Shown here piece by piece: positions 27,070-34,481 of a DNA stretch of 64,000 bases. Source of the stretch: SKHV01 sp963678565 (GTDB lineage: Bacteria; Bacteroidota; Bacteroidia; Bacteroidales; Prolixibacteraceae). Each line of letters begins with the position of its first letter. Positions within the stretch are counted from its first letter, which is position 1. Under the pieces are notes generated by a model. That model worked only from the letters and a program-made list of their open reading frames with translations, was not told where the DNA came from and made no database searches. Position numbers and translations under genes: made by a program. The stretch is from positions 2,046,001 through 2,110,000 of the forward strand of contig OY782875.1 of NCBI GenBank assembly GCA_963678565.1, read 5' to 3'.

Positions 27070-27202
27070 AGGTAACGGTTGGTACATGTTGTCGGGGCGG
27101 ATTTCGGAGAGCGTTCCTGTCCGAAGGACACGGAACTGCGAAAAGAGAATCCGTAGTTGGCGAACCACCAAACCCCGCCCTGCAATATGTACCGTGTTAC
27201 AT
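27070..27202 (-). repeat. attC site, type F
   Basis: Left box AGGTAAC, right box GTTACAT, 133 bp. Arms GTACATGTTGTCGGGGCGG and CCCCGCCCTGCAATATGTAC. Confidence 0.85.
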
Positions 27203-27227
27203 GCTGGGTTTTATTTTAGTTAAAGTT

Positions 27228-27797
27228 TTATTTTCCTTTTTCATATGCAAGGTTATAATAGTCTTTAAAGAACTTCAATTTTTCTTTGTCGCTCATTTTA
27301 AATAAATGTTCCATTATCTCAAAATATGCTTCGGTAGCTTGTCCAGAGGACAAACTTCCCCAATATTGTCCGTCTACAACAATAAATTGGTCAATGAATT
27401 TTTTTGTTTGTTCTAATTCCGAAACAATCTCTAAATATTCAAATAATTCCGTTTGTTCCAAGTCATATGGGAAATTGATTAGAACTGAAATCTTATACCA
27501 TATTTCAATTTGGTTCTTTATTGTTTTTTGCTCGTCATTTTGTAATGATTCCAAGAATTTATTGAAAGCAATATTTAAATCATCATAATTAGCTTCATAC
27601 AATTTTGTGCTTATTGTAAGCCAATCTCTACTCGTCGAGTCAAAGTCAAAATAGTTTGTGAGAAACGACTTGGTGTTGTCAATAAAGAAAAGTGATTCTG
27701 TTTTTGTCTTACAAATATGATAATCAGATTCATTCTGACCATTCACGTTTAAGCAAAAAAACAAGAAAAATAAAATATTGAATGTTATTTTGGTCAT
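27228..27797 (-). CDS. Secreted hypothetical protein
   Basis: The 189-residue product has a signal peptide (FNILFFLFFCLNVNGQ, cleavage near residue 20) and a mostly helical remainder with no motif I recognise. Cys28 or thereabouts is the only cysteine after cleavage, so it is not a lipoprotein of usual form. Sole gene of the cassette between GTTACATGC and GCATGTAAC. Confidence 0.7.
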   Translation of the reverse strand: MTKITFNILFFLFFCLNVNGQNESDYHICKTKTESLFFIDNTKSFLTNYFDFDSTSRDWLTISTKLYEANYDDLNIAFNKFLESLQNDEQKTIKNQIEIWYKISVLINFPYDLEQTELFEYLEIVSELEQTKKFIDQFIVVDGQYWGSLSSGQATEAYFEIMEHLFKMSDKEKLKFFKDYYNLAYEKGK

Positions 27798-27860
27798 ATT
27801 ATTTTGATTCTAATTTCGGTGACATATTTTTCTCTTGCACTTTTTGTTTTTCAACCTTGC

Positions 27861-27992
27861 ATGTAACGGAAAATTATATGTTGTCGTAGCGGATTGCGGG
27901 TGATTGTCTGTCCGACAGGACTGAGACAATCAGGCGGGAATCCGGGCTACGCACACCACAGAAACCGCTATGCAATATATAAAATGTTATGC
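27861..27992 (-). repeat. attC site, type H
   Basis: Left box ATGTAAC, right box GTTATGC, 132 bp. Inner stem GATTGTCTGTCC / GGACTGAGACAATC. Confidence 0.85.
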
Positions 27993-27996
27993 CCCG

Positions 27997-29253
27997 TTAT
28001 TTTTTATAATCCATTAATAAATTATCCTCGATCTTTTTACGCCAGCTCTCTGGCATATCATCCCATTTTTCCCATTGTTCTACAAATTGATAAGCAATAA
28101 ATGGTTTGTCGCTAGTAGGAGGATCATATCCCAACTCATCTTCGATACATTCTTCCATCATTAATCTATTATCCTCAGAGCCAAGTGCAAGAGCAATAGG
28201 CTCATTGAATTGTACTGCTCCTTTGGTATTTCCATCTCTGTCATGAATTACAAAGACATCTATACTCAATGATTTCAAGTATTTGACTAATGAAATAATT
28301 ATTGCTTTTCCTCTTGCTTTTATTATTTGAAATTCAGAAAGTGCCCTTTTCCTATTTTCAGGAGTCAATAAATCTATTGTCTTTTTTAACACAATTTCAT
28401 CTGTGTCACCTTCAACTATAATTACTTTTTTAGCAAAAAACACCCTTGCAATATGATCGTCAATTTTTTGAAGCATTTTTATATACGACCTGTCGTCACT
28501 TTGCAATTCCTTAAAATTCTTACTAATATTAAATGCTGTGGATTTAATGAAATTATCATCTATGCAAAGATTATTTAGTACTTGTTTCGGTTTACGACTT
28601 AAGTCAATCATGTATGGAGAATGAGTACTGCAAATTATTTGTGTTGAATCACTTGCAAGGTTATATATTGTATCTCTCATTTGATTTGCTGCATTTGGGT
28701 GTAAATAAATTTCAGGCTCTTCAAATCCAATAATCAAAGAACGGACATAACCCGTTTGTTGACGATTTTGTCTCCAAGTCTCTCTATATTTGAGTAGTGA
28801 AAAAACGACAGAACGGACCATCCCCGTTCCTTGATATGAAACTTGTGTTTTTACATTACTGGACATTTCTATGTTGAACATTGGTTTTAATGCCTTTTCT
28901 GGATCAGATAAATCTGCCTCAGCATATAATTTTGATAGGGGAAATACACTATCCAAGACATTATTTAAATCGCCCATCATTTTCCTAAACTCGCTATCAG
29001 TATCAGATGGATTTAATTCTTTAGCAAGTTTATTTAAATATTCATGTGCTTTTTTATAATTGTCAGAAGCTTCACGCACTTCTTTAAATAGTTCATTTAA
29101 TATTTCGTGCAATGCTCCACTTTTTTCATCAATTTCACCTGTTGAATGTTGAGCTGGAATTAAAATAAATTTTGGCAATTTGTTTAAAACATTACCTGCA
29201 ATTCCACCAGGATTGTTATCCCATTCTTCAGTAGAAAAATCAATATCCCAAAT
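27997..29253 (-). pseudogene. OLD-family nuclease, C-terminal part of interrupted gene
   Basis: This frame encodes the rest of the ATPase (EEPEIYLHP Walker B region, CSTHSPYMIDL) and a Toprim nuclease domain (VIIVEGDTDEIV and VFVIHDRDGN metal-binding motifs). The frame stays open upstream of any start codon to the junction at 29253, reading NIWDIDFSTEEWDNNP before the TTG at 29178. It continues directly the frame at 30018-30580. With the 763-base insert removed, the joined gene reads DDIDN-IWDIDF without a break and encodes about 606 residues, the usual size of a class 1 OLD protein. Confidence 0.85.
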
Positions 29254-30017
29254 GTTATAAGCTATTAAAAAACAGCACAGTAAGCAATACCAAACCGATC
29301 AATATTTTAAAAAACTAGACACTGATGGAAATAGAATATAAACTGAGTAAAGAAGACTATATCGAATTCCAGTTATTTGCCTCGACAAAATCAGAAACAA
29401 TTAAGAGAAGTAAAAAACGAGCGAGAAACCGGGTCCCAATTATCTATATTATTTTGGGGACTATTTTATTATTATTTGCAGATGTTGTTATTGCAATCGG
29501 GTTCTATTTGATTGGGATTTTATGGTACTTATTTTATCCAAATTTGACAAAAAGAAGATATATCAAGCATTATACAAAGTACGTAGACGAAAATTTTAAA
29601 AATAGATTTGAGACAAATATAAAAGTAAATTTTCCAGACAATTACGAATTGATTGAGACAATAGATATTGAAGGAGAATCTAATTTTAAAACATCTGAGA
29701 TCGAGAAGATTTTTGAAATCAAAAGGTACATTTACGTAAAGATGAAATCAGGTTCGCACCTTATAATTCCAAAATATAAAATAGAGAGTATTGATAGTCT
29801 CAGAATTGAGTTGAAAAACATCTCTGAATTAAGAGGTTTCGGAATAGAAACGGATTTAGATTTGAATTTCGAAATTGAAAAATAAAACAGCTTATAACAT
29901 TTTGTATATTCCATAGGGGTTTCAGAGGTTTTCGGGCATCGTAGCTTTTATCAAATTAAGGCGTAACGGTCGACAGGAACGCACTCCGAAATCCCCTACG
30001 TAACATACAATTTACCG
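29254..30017 (+). mobile_element. Cassette inserted in reverse inside the OLD gene
   Basis: This 763-base cassette opens GTTATAAGCT and has the matching box AGCTTATAAC before its attC. The attC ends TACCG and is followed by TTATCGATATC of the OLD gene. It lies opposite to every other cassette in the window, and its attC is 3' of its + strand gene. The host target was CCAAATG^TTATCG, a GTT in coding sequence and not an attC. This is an exact integrase-style insertion at a secondary site. Confidence 0.88.
29325..29885 (+). CDS. YcxB-like membrane protein
   Basis: The 186-residue product starts with a cytosolic stretch (MEIEYKLSKEDYIEF), then two close membrane helices (about residues 34-66), then a C-terminal beta-rich domain ending with a segment like IPKYKIESIDSLRIELKNI. 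This order matches the YcxB family of unknown function. It is the cargo of the cassette that interrupts the OLD gene. The only other + strand gene in the window is at 32313. Confidence 0.75.
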   Translation: MEIEYKLSKEDYIEFQLFASTKSETIKRSKKRARNRVPIIYIILGTILLLFADVVIAIGFYLIGILWYLFYPNLTKRRYIKHYTKYVDENFKNRFETNIKVNFPDNYELIETIDIEGESNFKTSEIEKIFEIKRYIYVKMKSGSHLIIPKYKIESIDSLRIELKNISELRGFGIETDLDLNFEIEK

Positions 30018-30023
30018 TTATCG
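29892..30023 (+). repeat. attC site, type B, inverted
   Basis: Left box TTATAAC, right box GTTATCG, 132 bp, in the orientation opposite to the other 45. The outer right box is host OLD sequence and so does not match the left box beyond GTTAT. Confidence 0.88.
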
Positions 30024-30580
30024 ATATCATCTAATAATGATTTTTTGGCAGCTGGAATATTCGAAGTTAATTTGTCCTCCCCAAACAGTTCAACCATCAA
30101 ATCTTTTGCAATACCATTTTCAATAAAATCTTGAGGTTTTTTAAGATCGTTAAATTCGTCTTTTAGAGACTTAGGGTAAGTGAGCATTGATATTTCAACC
30201 TTTTTACCAATAGGATATGTTTTTCTGTAAACCAATTTTAATCCAGATTCATCTTCGGATTCTTCGTCTAGGTCATATTTAATAAGTCTCGATTTATTAA
30301 ATCCTTGAAATTGTAGGATCTCTGGAGAAACATTATAGAATTCGCCTGTCAGAACAACTTTATCAACGATTGTTTCGTTTTGCTCTAATTCGTCATTGAA
30401 GAGCATACTATAATCGCAATCGAGCAGTTTGTCTTTGCCAGATAATAATAACTCTATAGCAGAAAGAATGGTGCTTTTGCCAACATTATTTTCTCCTATT
30501 AGGAAAGATGCTTGTCCAAATGCTATCTCTGTGTTTTTTAATCTTCTATAGCCTTCAATACAAAGTTTGTGTAGTCTCAT
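30018..30580 (-). pseudogene. OLD-family nuclease, N-terminal part of interrupted gene
   Basis: The frame encodes the start of an ABC-type ATPase: MRLHKLCIEGYRRLKN, then Walker A FLIGENNVGKST (about residues 26-37). It runs to SLLDDIDN and then reads into attC sequence, where it meets a stop after about six foreign residues. The missing Walker B and Toprim parts are at 27997-29253. As it stands, neither fragment should be an active nuclease. OLD proteins act in phage exclusion as DNA nucleases driven by an ATPase. Confidence 0.85.
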
Positions 30581-30600
30581 AGTTGCGGTTTTTTAATGGG

Positions 30601-30731
30601 GCATAACGTTCGGTGTATGGTGTCGTAAGGGATTGCGGGCTTCAAACCTATCAAGTTACCACCCAAAAATGATGCGGGTGATACTGCTCGAAAACCACTG
30701 AAACCCTTATGCACTATACACATTGTTGTGT
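30601..30731 (-). repeat. attC site, singleton type
   Basis: Left box GCATAAC, right box GTTGTGT, 131 bp. Arms GTGTATGGTGTCGTAAGGG and CCCTTATGCACTATACAC. Its left box pairs with GTTATGC at 27986, which proves the OLD fragments lie within one cassette. Confidence 0.8.
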
Positions 30732-30740
30732 TTTAGTGCT

Positions 30741-31580
30741 TTATTCAGCATATTTTATTCCTGTCAATTTTTCTGTTTTTATCCAAATCTTTTCCGACAA
30801 TTCTAAATCATTGGCTAATTTATCTGTATCTTTTTGCTTTGTCTTGTAGAAGTATTTACCTGTTACATTATCCAATTCTTCAGAGCTTGCAAGATAAATC
30901 GATGGTTTAGCACCTTCTGTTGGTTTAGAAATTAATAAATTCATAAACTTTGCAAACCATTTCGGATATTCTCTAAAAACATCAGTTCCATTAACTCCTG
31001 GATGAACACAATTTACACTAATATTTTTTGATTCTAATCGTTTTGAAAGTTGCTTTGTAAAATACACAACAAGAAGTTTTGAGTTTGCATAAGCTTTATT
31101 TCCATCAAACTTTTCAATGCCAAAATCATTATCCAAATTCACCTTGCCACGCTTGTATAATTCCGAAGTTAGATTTATTATCCTCGCTTTTTTACTTTTT
31201 TCTAATAATGGAATCATAAGAATTGAAAGAACAAATGTAGCATAGTAATTTACTGCTAATGTCATTTCAAAAGAATCAACCGATGTCTCAGAACTTCTTT
31301 TAAACAACCCTGCATTATTTATAAGAATGTCAATTCTATCATACTGTGATTTAATTTCTTCCGATATTTTCTTAATAGAATCAAGTGATGCAAGGTCAAC
31401 ATATTTTAGTATTACTTTTCCTCCAGAAACACTCTTAATTTCCTCATAAGCCATTCTTGACTTTTCACTATCACGCACTAACATGATGATTTCAAAACCT
31501 TTTTTAGCAAGCTCTATCGCTGTAACTTTGCCAATTCCAGAATTGCAGCCTGTAATTAAACATATCTTATTGTCCATCAT
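30741..31580 (-). CDS. Short-chain dehydrogenase (retinol-dehydrogenase-like)
   Basis: The 279-residue product has the cofactor motif ITGCNSGIGK (residues 8-17), NNAGLF (about 88), and the catalytic YANSK (about 164). The overall pattern, including LTSELYKRG and NCVHPGVNGTDV, is that of the retinol-dehydrogenase-like SDR group that reduces aldehydes and quinone-like compounds. It follows the marR gene with a one-base TAATG overlap, so both are on one mRNA. Confidence 0.85.
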   Translation of the reverse strand: MMDNKICLITGCNSGIGKVTAIELAKKGFEIIMLVRDSEKSRMAYEEIKSVSGGKVILKYVDLASLDSIKKISEEIKSQYDRIDILINNAGLFKRSSETSVDSFEMTLAVNYYATFVLSILMIPLLEKSKKARIINLTSELYKRGKVNLDNDFGIEKFDGNKAYANSKLLVVYFTKQLSKRLESKNISVNCVHPGVNGTDVFREYPKWFAKFMNLLISKPTEGAKPSIYLASSEELDNVTGKYFYKTKQKDTDKLANDLELSEKIWIKTEKLTGIKYAE

Positions 31581-32197
31581 TATTTTCTTTTGTCCTTTGG
31601 AGTTGAATGATAATCGTTTAGCTCTCTAAGAAATGATATTACATGAGTTTTTTCTTTAAATGACATTTCAGCTGTCATTTTGGAATAAACTTGCTTCATG
31701 CTTGGTGTTAACCGCTCGGTTTCTTGTTTGCCCTTTTCAGTTATTCTTACACGTTTAGCTCTTTTATCATCGGGATCATCAAATTCCTCAATAAAATCTT
31801 TTTTTAACAATCTTTTAATAACCTCTATTCCAGAGGGTGCTTCTAATAAGTGAATATGAATTAGTTCCATTTTTCTAAAACTGTCAACTAAGCTTAAATG
31901 ATATAAGAAGCTATATTCATCAGGAGATTTTATTTCGGTTTCAACTAATGCTTCTTTACAATATGTTTTGTAATGTTTGTTTTGCATTATCAGAAGAAAA
32001 GTTAACTCCATATCAATATCATTTTCTCCATGACCCGACTCCAAAGAAGTAGGATGCTCAAAAACAACATTATTTAACCAAGCGGTAAATTCTTTAAGGT
32101 CTTTTGGTTCTTGCCCCTTTTCGCTTTCAAACCTTTTAAGTTGTTCAACCAACTCTGTTACAATTTTTAATGAATTATTCATAATCCAAAAATACAA
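31580..32197 (-). CDS. MarR-family transcriptional regulator
   Basis: The product is up to 205 residues; a second ATG five codons in (MNNSLK, at 32182) is equally likely. It has a winged-helix core with the pattern IHLLEAPSGIEVIKRLLKKDFIEEFDDPDDKRAKRVRITEKG, in which the D-x-R-x-K wing is diagnostic of MarR. These proteins bind palindromes as dimers and release them on binding a phenolic or oxidising ligand. A perfect 18-base palindrome lies in the divergent promoter region 45 bases upstream. Confidence 0.85.
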   Translation of the reverse strand: MYFWIMNNSLKIVTELVEQLKRFESEKGQEPKDLKEFTAWLNNVVFEHPTSLESGHGENDIDMELTFLLIMQNKHYKTYCKEALVETEIKSPDEYSFLYHLSLVDSFRKMELIHIHLLEAPSGIEVIKRLLKKDFIEEFDDPDDKRAKRVRITEKGKQETERLTPSMKQVYSKMTAEMSFKEKTHVISFLRELNDYHSTPKDKRK

Positions 32198-32240
32198 TTT
32201 ATATCAAAAACATACAAAACAAACACACCAGAACTGTGTT

Positions 32241-32258
32241 TATGAATTATAATTCATA
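32241..32258. promoter_or_regulatory. Putative MarR operator palindrome
   Basis: TATGAATTATAATTCATA is a perfect 18-base palindrome in the divergent intergenic region. It overlaps the first bases of the -7 box of the monooxygenase promoter, a position suited to repression. Confidence 0.65.
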
Positions 32259-32264
32259 TATTTG
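32257..32264 (+). promoter_or_regulatory. Bacteroidota-type -7 promoter box
   Basis: TATATTTG fits TAnnTTTG exactly and lies about 49 bases upstream of the ATG at 32313. The -33 region (CTGTG around 32234) is only a weak fit. Confidence 0.5.
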
Positions 32265-32312
32265 TATCGGAAACATAGTAATATATTTTTAATAACTTTA
32301 ATTTTGAATAAA

Positions 32313-32648
32313 ATGGATGCAAAACCGTATTTAGTAACAGAGAACTATTATCCAAAAGATGAACATTTTGATGAAGTATTAAACATGTTAAAAGAAACTT
32401 CTGAAATGATAAAAGAACAGGATGGAGCATTAATGAGCATGTCATTGAAGCCCGAACAAAAGAACGGTCCTATTACAGGTATCTCTTTATGGACAAGTCG
32501 TGAAAAATTTACAAACTTCATGAAAAGCGAACATGCTGAAAAAATTATGAAATCAGGTTTGTCTGCAAAGGTTAAAAGTTGGACAACAGACATAAAGGCA
32601 AATCTTCACACTGTTGAACAGGCTTGGCACGTTGAATCTCACGATTAA
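32313..32648 (+). CDS. Antibiotic-biosynthesis-monooxygenase-like (ABM) protein
   Basis: The 111-residue product has the ferredoxin-like dimeric alpha/beta-barrel look of ABM/quinol monooxygenases: an N-terminal strand (YLVTENYYPK), a helix (HFDEVLNMLKETSEMIKEQ), a strand (ALMSMSLKP) and a later GISLWTSREKFTNFM segment. It is transcribed away from the marR-SDR pair with the shared operator between them. It may act on a quinone or aromatic, but the substrate is not deducible. Confidence 0.75.
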   Translation: MDAKPYLVTENYYPKDEHFDEVLNMLKETSEMIKEQDGALMSMSLKPEQKNGPITGISLWTSREKFTNFMKSEHAEKIMKSGLSAKVKSWTTDIKANLHTVEQAWHVESHD

Positions 32649-32654
32649 ATTTTC

Positions 32655-32701
32655 AGAATAGCTGAATGATGTTTTAAAATCATCGTTCAGCTTATTCTTT
32701 T
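32655..32701 (+). terminator. Rho-independent terminator after the ABM gene
   Basis: AGAATAGCTGAATGAT and ATCATCGTTCAGCTTATTCT form a long stem around TGTTTTAAA, followed by TTCTTTT. Confidence 0.7.
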
Positions 32702-32718
32702 ATGTCTCTTAGCATTAA

Positions 32719-32850
32719 ACACAACGGTGGTGGTATGAGGTCGTGGCGGTCAGACGAGAGTCTGAGTGTCCGACCGAAACTGAGGTTGGGACGAGATTCG
32801 ACTTGTCGAATCCGCACAAACCCAGCCATGACTTATACCATGTGTTAGCC
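32719..32850 (-). repeat. attC site, singleton type
   Basis: Left box ACACAAC, right box GTTAGCC, 132 bp. Arms GGTATGAGGTCGTGGCGG and CCAGCCATGACTTATACC, with an inner GGTCAGACGAGAGTCTGA stem. Confidence 0.8.
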
Positions 32851-33471
32851 ACTGTTTTTTATTTTTTTAATATTTCCAATTATACTCCTGATTCCAATAA
32901 AGAAGAAGAGTCCAGATAGGAATTGCCAAAAAGAAAATCCATCAATACTCCAAATTAATATTGGTGTTAGAATCCCAGAAAATAGAGTAATAATCACACC
33001 AATTCTGAAGTTAGCCTTGTCATAAAATGCGATTTGGAAAAATATCTGTTTGTCTTCCTTTTTATTTTCATTTTCAAATATTAGTACTAACCCGATTAAT
33101 GAGCATAAAAGAGTTAAAATTATCCAGCCATTAAAACCATCTGAATTTCTGAATATGTCAATTGTCCAGAATCCAAAACCCACAAAAACAGCAATTCCCG
33201 TAAAGAAATTTGTCAGATTACTTGAGTTGTTTTCAAAAGCCTTTTTAAGTTTTAAATTGATTTTGTTTTCAATCTCACTTCTATCAAACTGTTCGTTTGT
33301 TTTGAGCTTTTCAAGAATTTCCAAATCAAGTTTCAACTCTTGTTTTCTCTTGATTGAGGCAAAACTTTCTCTGAGTTTCCCAAAAGCCGCGATTGCTCCA
33401 ATTATTCCAACAATTACTTTTAGGTAAATTTCTATATTCGCATAGTTATCCAATATTATTTCGGTTTTCAT
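32845..33471 (-). CDS. Membrane protein of unknown function
   Basis: The 208-residue product (counted from MKTEII) has hydrophobic segments at about residues 20-38, 87-105, 112-130, 150-168 and 172-192 and a charged coiled-coil-like stretch (KRKQELKLDLEILEKLK) between the first two. An in-frame start 11 codons upstream is possible. It overlaps the end of the gene at 33446 by 26 bases, so the two are probably coupled. Its stop lies in the core box. Confidence 0.65.
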   Translation of the reverse strand: MKTEIILDNYANIEIYLKVIVGIIGAIAAFGKLRESFASIKRKQELKLDLEILEKLKTNEQFDRSEIENKINLKLKKAFENNSSNLTNFFTGIAVFVGFGFWTIDIFRNSDGFNGWIILTLLCSLIGLVLIFENENKKEDKQIFFQIAFYDKANFRIGVIITLFSGILTPILIWSIDGFSFWQFLSGLFFFIGIRSIIGNIKKIKNSG

Positions 33472-34318
33472 TTGGGTATAAAAAGTCATTAAAATCTTTA
33501 ACACATATTCCGACTAAAGCAGTTAGTTCTAGCCTGTAGTTGTCATCATTCTTTAATTCCAAAATCAATAATGTTCCTAAATTCTCTAAAAATCCGAAAA
33601 GTCTTAATGTTAAAGTTCTAAGGTAATCTAACAGCGGAAAATCAGAATTACCTAAACCAAGTATGTCAGGTAGAGCATTTTCTTTTCCATATAGAGATTT
33701 TGATGGTATTCTAAATAAAGTTTTGTTTTCTTTTATTTCAATTATGGATTCCTTCCCTTTATGAATTATTAAATCTCTAATTGTTTTTATAATCTCTAAT
33801 TCATTCCTTGAATTTTTCATAAATTCTCTCAAATTGTCGGGAAGTACTTTTGAGCTATCAGATTCACAATATTTTATGAACGAGTTTAATGAGTCGGGAT
33901 ATTTTCGATTTTGATATCGTAGAATATGTTCTAACGGCATTATAATTCTTGGAAAGAAAGAACAGAAGTCATAAATGCTTCTAAGGTTAATGATGTAATT
34001 TTCAACAAGCAAACTCGCATATAATGATTTTAATCCTTTGTCTAAATTACTATTACCAAGTAGTGACACTAACAAATGATGATTTACTGTCAAATTATGA
34101 ATATCTCCTTCAAATCCCCAGAAAGCGGCTTTAATTTTACCATATTCTCTTTCTAGCTGTTGCGAGATTTCGATTATTAATTTGTCTTGAGAATTATAAG
34201 TTTTAATCAGCCAGGTTTCCATAACTGATACAAGTAGAGAAGAAAGAAGTTTTCGGTCATCTTTCCAACTCTGATAATCAAAACCAATGGCTGTTCCTTT
34301 TATAAATAAATCATTCAT
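33446..34318 (-). CDS. Hypothetical helical protein, HEPN-like features
   Basis: The 290-residue product is mainly helical and contains IKTIRDLIIHKGKES (about residue 182), where R-x(5)-H resembles the active-site motif of HEPN ribonucleases. The evidence is this motif and the helical character only. It is first in a two-gene cassette with a membrane protein, a layout seen in abortive-infection pairs; that link is inference. Confidence 0.6.
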   Translation of the reverse strand: MNDLFIKGTAIGFDYQSWKDDRKLLSSLLVSVMETWLIKTYNSQDKLIIEISQQLEREYGKIKAAFWGFEGDIHNLTVNHHLLVSLLGNSNLDKGLKSLYASLLVENYIINLRSIYDFCSFFPRIIMPLEHILRYQNRKYPDSLNSFIKYCESDSSKVLPDNLREFMKNSRNELEIIKTIRDLIIHKGKESIIEIKENKTLFRIPSKSLYGKENALPDILGLGNSDFPLLDYLRTLTLRLFGFLENLGTLLILELKNDDNYRLELTALVGICVKDFNDFLYPNENRNNIG

Positions 34319-34340
34319 TATGTCTTATTTCCAAAATTGT

Positions 34341-34473
34341 GGCTAACGGAAAATTGTATGTTACGTAGGGGATTTTCGGAGTGCTTTCCTGTCGACCGTT
34401 ACACTTTAATTTGGTAAGAGCAATGAAGCCCGAAAACCTCTGAAACCCCTATGGAATATACAAAATGTTAGGT
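34341..34473 (-). repeat. attC site, type B
   Basis: Left box GGCTAAC, right box GTTAGGT, 133 bp. Confidence 0.85.
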
Positions 34474-34481
34474 TTTTGTGG

